From Sphagnum compactum (taxonomy: Eukaryota > Bryophyta > Sphagnopsida > Sphagnales), in NCBI GenBank assembly GCA_965153455.1, contig OZ234494.1:4402001-4466000 (forward strand): a DNA stretch of 64,000 bases. Direction: 5' to 3'. Positions 53,746 to 64,000 of the stretch are shown piece after piece; the first letter of the stretch is position 1; every line of letters starts with the position of its first letter. The translations under genes and the position numbers were made by a program. Below the pieces are notes generated by a model. It ran no database searches. It was not told the origin of the DNA and worked only from the letters and a program-made list of their open reading frames with translations.

Positions 53746-54022
53746 GGTAGGGGGGGCAGCCCCGAGTCTTGTGAAGACCAAAACTATCATGCTGCAGGCT
53801 AAGTTTGTAAGATCAAAGCATCAAAGAAATCAAAGGTTTTTTTCTCTGATTTGTTTTGCGTACTGAAGTACCTTGACAGCGCCTTCATCATCCTGAGAAG
53901 CCATGGTGGTGGTGTCTGTGGCATTGATTATTTGATTGATCACCACTCTTCTCATAGCACAATCGTTTGTAAATAAGCTTACAGACGTTGGTAACTATCA
54001 GCAAACTTCTAGCAGAACAGCA

Positions 54023-54173
54023 TATATCTATGAAATAGCAGAGAAATCTCCACAACAACAATTTGAAGGTAACATGACAATGCATGCAGTCATAATGTCA
54101 TAATCTTATTGAGAGTCGCTCACAAAGTGTAAGACCATCACCTTCATCACAAATAGCAGCGACGCGCTGCCAT
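54023..54173 (-). mobile_element. Dispersed retroposon-like repeat, copy D, with 16-bp TSD
   Basis: A 151-bp minus-strand copy containing only the end-proximal half of the family (from atggcagcgcg to tttcatagata). It is flanked on both sides by the identical 16-mer ttctagcagaacagca (54007-54022 and 54174-54189). This is a perfect target-site duplication and defines both ends of the insertion. Confidence 0.8.
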
Positions 54174-54639
54174 TTCTAGCAGAACAGCACAAACCACAAT
54201 TCTACCAATTCATACTTTCTATTGGGACATCCCCTAATAGAACTGCGCATCATACTCAATTATCAAGAGCAGAAATTTGGCAGAAGAGTTCTGGAAGAAG
54301 CAGAAACACAACACACATACGTCGCACCCGTGTGCATCACTCAATAAAGGCACTGCTTGAACAGTTTCGGCATCAGTCCCAACAATTGCGCGATCTGATA
54401 AAGCTGTTAGAATCGCTACTGGCAGATGAACAAATACCAAAAGTGAGTAGACCAGTTGCGGGCAGCAAGCTCACAAGCAAATATCATTGTCTGCAAATAT
54501 CATTGTCACAAATCCTATCAACAACGGCACCAAATGCCACAGCAGCTGTAATGCTATTTCCTTGAACTTTGCCTTCGGTATCTTTCTGCAACACACTGAT
54601 ACAGAAATTTAGAGAAAACTTTCGTTTTGCGCTCGTCAG

Positions 54640-54667
54640 TAGGGTTTATTGATCTTCAAACCCTAAA
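54640..54667. promoter_or_regulatory. Inverted telo-box pair upstream of mS34
   Basis: TAGGGTTTA (54640-54648) and AAACCCTAAA (54658-54667) lie about 80-110 bp upstream of the mS34 start codon. Telo-boxes (AAACCCTAA) are typical promoter elements of plant ribosomal-protein and other translation genes, which fits the downstream gene. Confidence 0.55.
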
Positions 54668-54747
54668 CATGCGTTCTAAGGGTTCTGTCGCCACAGACAG
54701 GAAAGGAAGTTGGGAAGTGAAGGATTGACACCTGAGTGTAGGGGAAA

Positions 54748-55556
54748 ATGGCAAGCGCGCATACGACTATGAAGCTCCTGCGGCGAGCGATGGCAACGGC
54801 AACGGAAGCCGCCGTCAAGGTTCCGTTGAAGAAACCAGGGGAAGGACATCCTAAAAGGAAAAACTTGTTTGATGTGGTGAAGCTGCTGCCTAACTGGGGT
54901 GTAGGCAGCAAGGTTGCCAAATCGCATTGGCGTCCAGAGACATTCTACAAAATCACGGATATCAAACTGTACAAGGTATGCAATTAGCAGGCCTCTTGGT
55001 CACGTAGAAATGTGAGATTGCAGCAAGAAGTTACGACGCTGTTAGGGGACTCCAAGCAGGATCACTCCAAGTTCGTTTTTGGTTCATCAACAATCTTTTG
55101 TTGACGGTCGTTATCATCAAACTCCAGACATGGAGTCTGCAGTCACTAAGCATGCAATTTTGCACGGTGGGATTCTAGGTTTTGTTGCATAGAGATGATG
55201 TTGAGAGCTTGGTTCTTTTGCGTGCAGGATCCAGGCCATGGAGCTGCGTGGGGAATCTATCATGAGGCAGGCAAGCCCCTTTCACCGTATGTTGTTGTCT
55301 GTTTCTAATTACAAACTATCAGTTGCAGACCAGCAGCACAGAGTGGTGTTTGTTCCTAAGTATTGAAGGTCCAGCTCAAAGAGTAACATTGCTCAATTGA
55401 ATTCTGAGTTTGCAAAGAAATGTGTTATGCACAGGTGTAGAGGCAGGCAGGCTGCAGAAGATAGGTGGTGCTAACAAACGGTGTTGGAAACACATTGAGG
55501 AGGAGACTTCACAGACTTGGAGAACAGTGGAAAAATCTCAGGTAGCACAAGGATGA
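54748..55556 (+). CDS. MRPS34: Mitochondrial ribosomal protein mS34
   Basis: A component of the mitochondrial small ribosomal subunit. Three exons: 54748-54975, 55228-55286 and 55451-55556, all GT-AG with closing phases, giving 130 residues, which fits small plant mS34 proteins. The N-terminus (MASAHTTMKLLRRAM) is basic and compatible with a mitochondrial presequence. Recognisable blocks are KKNLFDVVKLLPNWGVGSKV read with KSHW, then FYKITDIKLYK, GAAWGIYHEAGKPL and ANKRCWKHIEEE. These match the GVG...AKSHW, AWGI and KRCWK signature blocks of the plant family. The start is the first ATG after the telo-boxes and no upstream ATG in frame is better. Confidence 0.85.
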
Positions 55557-56639
55557 GATGAAGCTGTTTACTGTACTGGAGAATGTGGAAATCTACACCA
55601 AAAGGGTTGCAACAGGCAGCTCCAAGATCATTAAAGAGATCAAGTGGCAAATTCTGCACATTGCAATGAAATGCAGCTGATGGGTTTTGTGCTGAGTGCC
55701 AATGCTATTGACAACTTCACATTCAGTGCTTAATCAGCAGGAGATGTGTGGATATGATTTAGTCAGGGATATGGTGACAATGCGATACATGCCACAAGGT
55801 CTTATGCACAAGCATATTGCATTTTCCTTCTGGACAGGTTGTCTGCCAAGCAAAGTGTGATTAGTGCAGAATTAGTTCCAGCAAAGCAGCTTCTTGTAAA
55901 CTGTTATTGAATATGCAAATCATTCAGTGCATTGTTGTTATAGACAAAGAGAGTTTACTTGTCTACCTTCTACTCCGTGTTATGTAGATTTGTATTGAGG
56001 ATGTACAACTGATCACTTTAATCTGCTTGATGCTAATAACTATAATTGTTGCAATCATTGAGTCTGTCACATATTACCCTCTTGTGATTAACATGCCCTC
56101 TGCTTCTTACTGATCACTTTTTACATCTGTGTGTCCTGAGGTTGTGTTGTTTTTGCAGAGTTCATCCGTCTTATCCCTATGAACAGGTGCCTCATTGGAA
56201 ATTTGGCAAACTGTGAGAAGAGGTGCTTGAAAGCTCTCTCAAGTTTGGTTGAAAATGTTTGTCAGAATCTATCCTTAACCTTGATGACATGCTGTCATAG
56301 TCATTCTCTCAAAAAATCCATGGAGCCATTTTTATTCCTGCACCATGAGTTTAGGGGAGCCTCTGTGTTTCCAAGATGGCTCATAGTGGGAGGATCTTCT
56401 ATCCCTAGTTAACTCTCTTTGACATTGTGCAAAGAGCAGTGGTCATATGTCTAGCTTATGCTTTGAAATTTGTGGTCAGGCCAGAAAATTCTTGGCAATT
56501 AAATGCAATTGTGTATATGAGCAGTTATGGTTTTCTTGTGTAGCTTTCTTTGCCTTGACCAGGAAATGACTCAAGACTTCAGGTCTTACGCATAACACCC
56601 TTCCTTTCATCAGCACCTAATGACCTTCCAACAGGTGAC
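55557..56639. other. mS34 3' region and spacer
   Basis: No gene is supported. A 77-codon plus frame at 56179-56412 has no recognised motif. Confidence 0.45.
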
Positions 56640-56815
56640 CTGCCATTGGGAGCTGATGAAGTCGGTGGGTAGTCATTGCAGCTTGTCACTGCTATTTGTG
56701 ATGAAGGTCATCATGGTCTGACTTTGTGGGTGACTTTCATATGGTTATGATTGCACTCATTGTTATGTGACCTTCAAATTATTGTTGTAGAGATTTTTCT
56801 GCAACTTTGTAGATA
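56640..56815 (+). mobile_element. Dispersed retroposon-like repeat, copy E
   Basis: A diverged, truncated plus-strand copy beginning at ccattgggagctgatgaagt and ending ctgcaactttgtagatata. It lacks the upstream third of copies A and B. Only a six-base aggtga word is shared by the flanks, so no clear target-site duplication is visible. Confidence 0.65.
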
Positions 56816-56964
56816 TAATTAGAGGTGATTATGTTCCTAAGATCATTCCTAGGTTGATTTAAGTGTAAGGTAAAGCCCCAGGGTGGGGGCATTCCCTTAA
56901 AGGCCCTCATATTTAACAAACTTATCTGCTTCACCCATCATAAATCATAAAGCACAAGCCAAAG

Positions 56965-59900
56965 TGTTATCGATACTAAACATTAGGAGTTTGCTAGTAT
57001 TCCAAACAAGTTACAACTAGTGAATGCTCGCAGAATACCAAAGTCCTTTGGTATACACTAGTATAAAGACTCTGATTCTGAGATATGTGAAAAACAGTTT
57101 TGCACATATTCAGTAGAACAACCCATTGTACATCTTTCATGCTTTTCCAATATGGTAAGAGCTTTGAAATTTTCTGTAATAGGTTGTGTAACATAAAGAT
57201 ATGTTCTTATAATGAATAAAATTGATTTCATAATGAAAGAATTGGAATTATCAAAAACAATTCTTCAATCCTTGGTCAAGTTAGTTTCACTAAAATGCAT
57301 GAAGTGATTTATCAATAATCCAAATAGAGTAAAACATCAAAATGTCTCAGTTGATATTAGCCGCATTCCCAAAATTGGTGGAACATATTTCCATGTTTGG
57401 AAACATAGACTAGCATTATTGTTCAAAACACAAAAGCTTTGTGTGTTTGATCAATAGCTAATGGAACTAAAACCAAACCAATGACACCCACATTTGCACA
57501 AATAAAAATAAGGGCTATTGCAATTCCTATGATATGGGTAGATAATATTAATAATTGGGAGGAGTGAAAAACACTCTCAATGATTAATAATTGTTTAGAC
57601 AACAAAATGGTCTCACATGTACGATTATCTAAGACAACAACCCATGAAGCATGTCTAGAATTTAAGTAAATTGTTTAAGTCATAAGATTTGTTTTTAACG
57701 ATAAAATGCTAACACTTCAAGTAAGAGAAGATCATAGCATAACAAAACACATACCTACCTTCAAATCCCTACTTGAACAACTTTGTTACAATAGGAGCAT
57801 TGATTTCTAACAATGAGACTATTTTTCCCCTTATGAAAAATATGCCCTTTAGTTTTCAAAACCTCTTAAATTCAATGACAAAGCAATCTAATCTTACTTT
57901 ACAATCTCTAATCACATATTTAGTATTTTTTTAAAATAATGAAAAGCATCAATTCTATGTCTAATAGTGGTACAATCTGTTTATGTAGTCTAAAAGAAAT
58001 CACAACAAGGTCAAAAAATATATTTGAATTCATTCATCATGACATTTGTGATTCTTTACAAACACACACATATGGGGTGGCACACTATTTTAAAGTTTTA
58101 TTCAAGATACATTACAATCTATTTGCTAAAACATGAATCAATTTTTTTTGAAAAAATTCAACATTTCAAGAAACAAGTAGAAGCGGAAACCAATTAAAAA
58201 AATCAAAATCTTAAGGTCCTATGATGGAGGTGAATATAAGTCAAATGATTTTAATATCTTTTGTTAAGAACATGATATAAAAAGGCAATTTAGTATTTCA
58301 TATAACCTTCAACAAAACGAAATAAATGAAAGGAAAAATAGAACATTGATAGGGGTTGTTTTAGTAATGTTTTTCCATATTAATATTCCTAGAAGTCATA
58401 TTGGGGTGAAGCTTTAATTATTGCCAATTATTTACAAAACATGACTCCAATTAAGACTTTAAATGAGAAGACACCTTTTGGAGTATGGTCAAGAATTAAA
58501 CTTACATTAACACACTTAAAAGTATTTGCCTCCTATGGTTATGTTTTAATGCCAAAAGAAAATAGACAAAATCTTGATTCTCATTCCATAGTTTGCATTT
58601 TCTTAAGTTGTAGTTAGGAATTTAAAACATATTTATACGGAGATATTAGAAGGTTAATCATGACATTTTAGCACAATTTGGTATGAAAATTATTGAAACA
58701 TATTTATGGGTTAAGATAATCTTCTTGAGCATGGCGTGAAAGATTTGACACTTTTCTCCATCACATCAACTTCAAACAAATGGAAGTTGATCCAAATGTT
58801 TATATCCAAGTTTTATGAAAGTGTGAACTTCATCATTTTGACTATCTATGTTGATGATGGCATTGTGATGATTCCCAACCTCATTTTAACACATGAATTA
58901 AAGACAATTATTGAAATTTAGAAATTCGACATGACTTATGAAGATGATATTTGACATGATTTATGAAGAATATTTGATATGTCCAAGTATAACCTTGTTT
59001 TCACACCTCTTAAGGTATGTACAAAATTATCAAAGGAGATGAACCCCAAAATCCAAAAAACAAACCACAAATGAAATCCATTCCATATGTTCAAGTTATT
59101 AACAACTTAATGCATAATAGTGTCAACACATAACTTGATTGTTTTTATATAATCGATTCTTTGGCTCAATTTTTATCAAATCCTAGATCAACGCATTGGT
59201 AAACATTGAAACATACCCTAAGATATATTAAAGCCATTCCAAATGTTGGAACTAGACATCAACATCAAAATGATGGCCACATTTTGTGTAATTTTTGAAT
59301 GTTGATTGGGTTAGTAATAAATAATTTTCAGGTGGTATTTTGACATGGTCCAACAAAAAACAAACTTCAATTGTTTTATCTAGCACAAAATCCAAATATA
59401 TAGTTATATTGAAAACAATTACTACAGCCATTTGGATGTACATGTCACTTCATGAATTTAGTTTTCCTCAAATTGCACCTACAACAATTTACTTTGATAA
59501 TCAAAGTGTTATAACCTTCACAACAAACCTTAATTCTAGAAGTAAAACATATTGACAAACAATGTCATTTCACCCATGATCAAATTTTAGTTAAAGAAAT
59601 CACATTGGTTTATGAAGGTTGTCAACTTGATTTCATACCAATTTGAATTTTTTAAAACATTAAATTAAATCCAAGCATTCATGTTGTGGACCTTTGAAAT
59701 ACTCCATCAATATTTAGCAATTGCCTCTTTTGACCAAGCTAATGAACCATCCATGTTCCCATACCCTTTGTTTTGTTTTAAAATGAGAGATCATATCATC
59801 TCTACCATAAAACATTTGAAATTAATGAACCAATGTGTTCACAAAAGATTAAAAAACCATATTCACAACATGACAACACTAAGTTTAGTTCACTTGGATA

Positions 59901-60859
59901 TAAATATGTGCAAAACAAGGGTGTATGTACTATATGATGGTTCATGTTCAAGAGATACAACACTCCATACAAGTCCTTAACAAGTTTTTTTTTTAAGAGT
60001 CAAAATGGAGATGGTTGATATTTCATAAAATTTTCATTATTGTAATATTTGACTATTAAATTCTCACCCATGTACGAACATTTTAAACCTAGGTCAAAGC
60101 TTATATAAAAAGATGTTGATGTCATTTATTATGGTGGATGCAATTTGCAAACCCCAAAAGGAAAGTCCAACAAAGCTCATTAGAAGGTATTTAATATTTT
60201 TGTTTAATATGCTACCCAATGCAACTTTAGTGCAAGGGGACCTCAAAAGAAAGACAAGTTTACTTCATGGTGACATCGAACAAGGTAGACAACATTATGG
60301 TGGCCACCAAGTTAGGAGAACAAACCATGTAAAACAACTTACAACACCCAAAGGAATGCAACATGTTGTCATAAAACAACAAAATGGAAAAGTGAAAAAA
60401 AAGTTTAAAGGAGGAAACTAACCAAAAGATGATGCTCGTAACTAATATTAAAAATCGATATTATCATTAAAGATTTGAAACTTTTTGGGGTCAAAGCCAC
60501 ACAATCATTTCAAAAGAATATGTAATTCTTTTAAAATTTTGTATAAACACATAATAAAATAATGGTTCTATCAATAAGAAGTCTCAAAAGATTACTCAAA
60601 CACACCTTAGAAAACCATAACACTATTTTTTTTTACATGTACAAAACACTAGTAAAGGAAAGGGAGTGTCAACAATAGTGGGTATTAGTAATATATTAAT
60701 ATTCTAACAATACACAACTAGTGAATACTCACAATATATCAAAGGATATCTACTCTTACACTAGTGTAAGTATAAGGACTTTGATTCTAAACTCTTCTAA
60801 GATATGTGAAAAATAATTTACAAACAAAACAACCCATGTACATCTTTCATGTTTTTCCA
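56965..60859 (+). mobile_element. Degenerate Ty1/copia LTR retrotransposon
   Basis: Decayed plus-strand domains read in Ty1/copia order. At about 58020-58130 is an integrase block (FEFIHHDICDSLQTHTYG). At 58440-58620 is the 'TPFGVWSR ... HLKVFASYGYVLMPKENR' type region. At 58740-58900 is reverse transcriptase with the catalytic LTIYVDDGIV. At 59280-59640 is RNase H (GGILTWSNKKQTSIVLSSTK, then IYFDNQSV). A 5' LTR (about 56965-57149) and a 3' LTR (about 60667-60859) share ordered blocks such as acaactagtgaat, aagatatgtgaaaaa-like and gtacatctttcat. The 5' LTR is followed by tggtaagagct (initiator tRNA-Met-like binding site) and the 3' LTR is preceded by the purine run aaaggaaagggag. Many stops and frameshifts show it is inactive. 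No target-site duplication is visible. Confidence 0.8.
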
Positions 60860-62443
60860 ATATAAAAATTATCATGAACCCAAAATCATGAAGACCCCAT
60901 TTAATTTTGCAACGAATTCAATGTTGTCCTTGATGTTCATCCCTTCACAAATAGGAACACATATTCAACAAATATATACCTATAGTTCAAACTTTTTCAT
61001 AGCAAAAAGGAAAGAATATGGTAACCCTTTCAAAGTTGGGTTCTATAGATTTGTATTATTGTAACAACTAGTTTTTAAGTATGACATGTTGTTTAAAACA
61101 AATAGACATTTGAACACAACTAAATTTAATATGATGATTCTCATTTGCATGGCCATTGAAATTGTAAACCATGAAAAAGGTTGTGAAAGTGCCTACATGT
61201 TGTTAGTTTGTGAAACATTTGAATTAATAATTAATTAGTTAATATTTAACAAATTTTTTATTTAACACATACAAAGATCAAATATGTGTTTAATACATGA
61301 TTAATATGTATCATTAATTGTAATTAAGAATGTAACTAATAACTAATTAATTAACATTTACAGAAATTATATTTGTGATTAATGCCAAGTTAACAATGAT
61401 TGTTCAAAAGATGAGATGTTCAAGATGTTTTTAACGATCGCAAAATGAAACACCTTGTTGGACAATGTAAAATCATATTTAAGCTGGCCATGAAAATATT
61501 GTAGTGTCACACCTAGTTTTGGTGTAAGTTCAAAAAAAATTCCCATAATGTAACTAATAAGGTGTTTTCCAACTCCTTCATGCTTTCTATCCACCACTAA
61601 ATTTTTACAATAGAAATGGAGTATAACATCTCAACCCCAAGTCTCCAAAAACTTGCAATTCTGAAAATGCTTTTATTCCAAACTCCTATCAAATTAGCTT
61701 TCATGATTCTACATCACATGTTTGAAATTGCATTGCAATAAGGACATTCGGAGTATGTTAGATTTTCATTTGAATGAAAATGTGCTTGAAGTTGTGGAAT
61801 GGAAAGCCTTGGGATTTGTGTGGGGTTGTTGTTGATACTTAAAGAAAAAGCCAAAGGTGCAAAGTAATCAATTCATTTGCAATTGCTGGTTGCCCAAGTG
61901 TAAAGAACCAGTATAATAACACTAGAATCATGGTAATCCCAAAGCTTGCCCATTCATTGTCCTCTCTGCCTCAACAAAGGGATGGCAGTGTGTCACCACC
62001 ACCACCTTACACATACGTTGCGTCGTCTGGTATCCTCTCGAACAAGTAAGTGACTTGTCACACACATAATGGCGCTCAAGGATGATAATTATTCAACATA
62101 CTAAATTGAAAACACATGGACGTCAGCAATGGAGAAGCTCAAGTGAATTAGTCCCCTTCTTCTACCAGAAAAATTGTTTCTATGGACTTCACATGACCCT
62201 AAAATGTAGGGTTACCAAACCTTTTAGTTTACACTTTACGTGCTTTTGGCGTAAGCCTTGCGTGCATTTGAAGCTTGGCGGGTTTTGTGAGTAAAGAGGG
62301 ATGTTAAAGAACTGCGATCCAAGCTTTAGTTGAATGTGGAACATATCGGCTGCATCGGGTTCGGAATTCTCGGTATAATTTTGGTCTTTCATTCAGGTTT
62401 TGTCTCCCAGGATTGAGAGACAGAGACACACCTACACACAGAG
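60860..62443. other. Spacer and upstream region of the GH127 gene
   Basis: AT-rich to about 61700, then rising complexity toward the GH127 start, with the probable promoter and 5' UTR in the last 500 bp. A purine/pyrimidine-balanced leader (agagacagagacacacctac) precedes the start codon. No other gene is seen. Confidence 0.5.
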
Positions 62444-63047
62444 ATGTCACAGTTGCCAGCTTCAGTCGTCTGCTTCCTGATTTTGTGGCTATGGCTACCT
62501 CGCATAATTTTTTTGCATGCCAAAGAGTGTACCAACATTCCAACAGAATACTTCTCTCATTCCCTACGTGCACGTAGCATTCCACAGCAGCAGCTTCATT
62601 ACGCTTCTGCGAGTTTGGATAACCTAGGAAAAACAGATGTGGTCACATCAGTGGAGTCATCTCTCCACGAGGCGGCTCTTTCAAGTTTTCAAGAACTGGA
62701 GCAGAGCAGTGCGGAGAAACTTTTGCCGCAACTGAGAAGATCATTTTCGGAGAATTCTCTCCAAGGGGATTTCTCGGTAGGACAAAATCAGGACGTGAAG
62801 TTTGGCAGATCTAGATCGCAGATTGGAGCGGTTAAGGGAATTTTGAAAGAAGTTTCATTGCACAATGTGAGACTCACACCGGGTTCGCCACAGGCAGTAG
62901 CTCAGGAAACAAACCTTCAGTACTTGTTAATGCTAGATGTGGACCGCATGGTATGGAATTTTCGCAAGACTGCGGAACTGGAAGCTCCTGGTACGCCTTA
63001 TGGAGGTTGGGAATCCCCTACATCCGAGCTTCGTGGCCACTTCGTAG
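62444..63047 (+). CDS. GH127-family (beta-L-arabinofuranosidase-like) protein, exon 1 only
   Basis: Plant GH127/DUF1680 proteins are secreted glycoside hydrolases thought to act on arabinose-containing glycans. This exon encodes the N-terminus: a hydrophobic signal peptide (SVVCFLILWLWLPRIIF), then ECTNIPTEYFSHSLRA, a variable serine-rich stretch, and the start of the family core: LKEVSLHNVRL, ETNLQYLLMLDVDRMVWNFR, then EAPGTPYGGWESPTSELRGH. It resembles the Arabidopsis At5g12950 type. The core stops at GHFV and the next bases (gtag|gtcaat) form a donor in phase 1. The frame would otherwise run 9 more codons to a stop at 63074. The rest of the gene lies beyond the window; intron 1 covers at least 63048-64000. 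Confidence 0.88.
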
Positions 63048-63090
63048 GTCAATCTTCAACCCTAACCCCAACATAGCTCCTAGCTTCACA

Positions 63091-63741
63091 TCCGTTCACA
63101 GTGACTGTTATCTGCCTTTTATCGTTTGTTGAAGTGTCTGTGTAAGGAATTCCTTTTTGCACATTGTGATTTCCTTGTTCCTGTGATGGAAAAGAATCAT
63201 ATTCGTTCACAGTGGCTCTTCTCTGCCTTTTATTGATTGTTTGAGTCTCTGCGTGAGGAATTCCCTTGTGCACAATTGTGATGTTCCTTGATCCTGTGAT
63301 GGAAAAGAATCATATTCGTTCCCAGTGGCTATTCTCTGCCTTTTATTGATTGCTTGAGTGCTAGCCAACATCACGTCTGAGTCTTCCCATTGCTTCCGGA
63401 AAGGCAACAGAAACTCAGGACGCAGATTGTGTATAATGGTTTGCCCAAGTTTTTTGGGAAGATTATTATATGCTTATCTACACCCACTGTTGGGAGCTGA
63501 TGAACTCAGTGGGTAGTCATGGCAGCTCGTCACTGCCGTTCGTGATGAAGGTGATGGTCTGTCACTTCGTGAGCGACTCTCATGAGGTTATGACTGCACT
63601 CATTGTCGTGTTACCTTTAATTGTTGTTGTGGAGATTTCTCTGCAACTTCATCGATCTCTTCATTGTTTGAGGCTCAGTGTGAGGAATTCCCTTGTGCAC
63701 AATTGTGATGTTCCTTGTTCCTGTGATGGAAAAGAATCATG
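63091..63741. repeat. 111-112-bp tandem repeat in GH127 intron 1, split by repeat copy F
   Basis: Units begin at 63091, 63202 and 63314 with (t/t)ccgttcacagtgactgtt or ttcgttcacagtggctctt. They share ctgccttttatt, tgaggaattcc, gcacaattgtgatg and ctgtgatggaaaagaatcat. The third unit is interrupted after about 63352 by the dispersed repeat and resumes at about 63659, ending near 63741. Confidence 0.85.
63353..63658 (+). mobile_element. Dispersed retroposon-like repeat, copy F
   Basis: A 306-bp copy identical in length to the core of copy A. By eye it differs at two positions (cacttCgtgag for cacttTgtgag and tacctTtaatt for taccctTaatt). It lacks the upstream segment shared by A and B. Its flanks attgattgcttgag and cttcattgtttgag derive from the host tandem unit and look like an imperfect target-site duplication of about 13 bp. 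Confidence 0.8.
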
Positions 63742-64000
63742 CCAAGTGAGTGAATGCCTCTTTACCGCTGAGGCTAGAGAGCATTTCTTTACCTGGGGCC
63801 TACAGTCATCCTACTCACAGTAACATTGGTAACAATGCTCCCAGCGCTTCCCATGATACCCTGGAAAGATAATACACTCTATGTTCCTGCAATCTGGATA
63901 ATTGTTTGAACCAGTGAACCATCGTAGTTGAGATAGTCAATGGCTAATTTCTAGGATGTGCCATTTGGTGCAAACATCCTGCTCATTTGGCTACATGCTG
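63742..64000. other. Continuation of GH127 intron 1
   Basis: No exon was recognised before the end of the window. The next expected GH127 motif after GHFVG (a YLSA..-type segment) is not visible here. Confidence 0.5.

Noticed and set aside
63048-63076. Reading GH127 exon 1 through to the stop at 63074 as a complete small protein
   Set aside because: Family similarity stops exactly at GHFV where a consensus donor (gtag|gtcaat) occurs; an intron is the simpler reading.

Overview
This is an intron-rich plant nuclear DNA window. The evidence is a set of plant-type orthologues (Beclin 1/ATG6, plastid-type quinolinate phosphoribosyltransferase, LCBK2-type lipid kinase, TPR3, plant GH127), GT-AG introns of about 70-1,200 bp, TTTAGGG-type telo-box motifs and plant-style Ty1/copia and hAT-like remnants. 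The very AT-rich intergenic DNA, the GC-richer exons and a gene roughly every 7 kb suggest a non-seed land plant, possibly a bryophyte. That last step is an inference, not a proof.

Layout: 1-3 kb is AT-rich DNA without genes. ATG6 (autophagy; 4011-7529, +) and QPT (NAD biosynthesis; 9009-12264, +) follow. 12.3-20.4 kb is a gene desert with a decayed hAT-like transposase (minus) and a GC-rich insert between two 102-bp direct repeats. An LCBK2-type sphingoid/diacylglycerol kinase lies at about 21034-26620 (+). Two co-chaperone genes follow on the minus strand: a DnaJ-X protein (29705-34418) and TPR3 (about 38177-41115). 41.1-47.9 kb is a second AT-rich desert with a long, strand-asymmetric simple-sequence block. 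47944-51648 (minus) holds a seven-exon gene I do not recognise. Its exons are all symmetric phase-0 units, and most carry a variant of a [AT]PWxKDQ ... P[FY][AG]T module. 53.0-53.75 kb (+) carries a decayed uroporphyrinogen decarboxylase copy. 54748-55556 (+) encodes mitochondrial ribosomal protein mS34. 56965-60859 is a degenerate Ty1/copia element with recognisable LTRs, primer-binding site and polypurine tract. At 62444 (+) a GH127-family gene starts; only exon 1 and part of intron 1 are in the window.

Six copies of one dispersed repeat lie between 27.5 and 63.7 kb, in intergenic DNA and in introns of the DnaJ and GH127 genes. They share one end, are truncated at the other to different degrees, and one is flanked by a perfect 16-bp target-site duplication, so this looks like a non-LTR retroposon family. 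Two copies 36 kb apart differ at only two of 306 positions by eye. The genes look like ordinary housekeeping functions and no operon-like logic is implied. The most novel items are the modular exon gene, the retroposon family, a five-copy 14-15-residue repeat upstream of the lipid-kinase domain, and a one-base reading-frame break at an otherwise canonical QPT splice junction. All exon coordinates are manual splice predictions guided by reading frame and remembered family sequences; no search was run.
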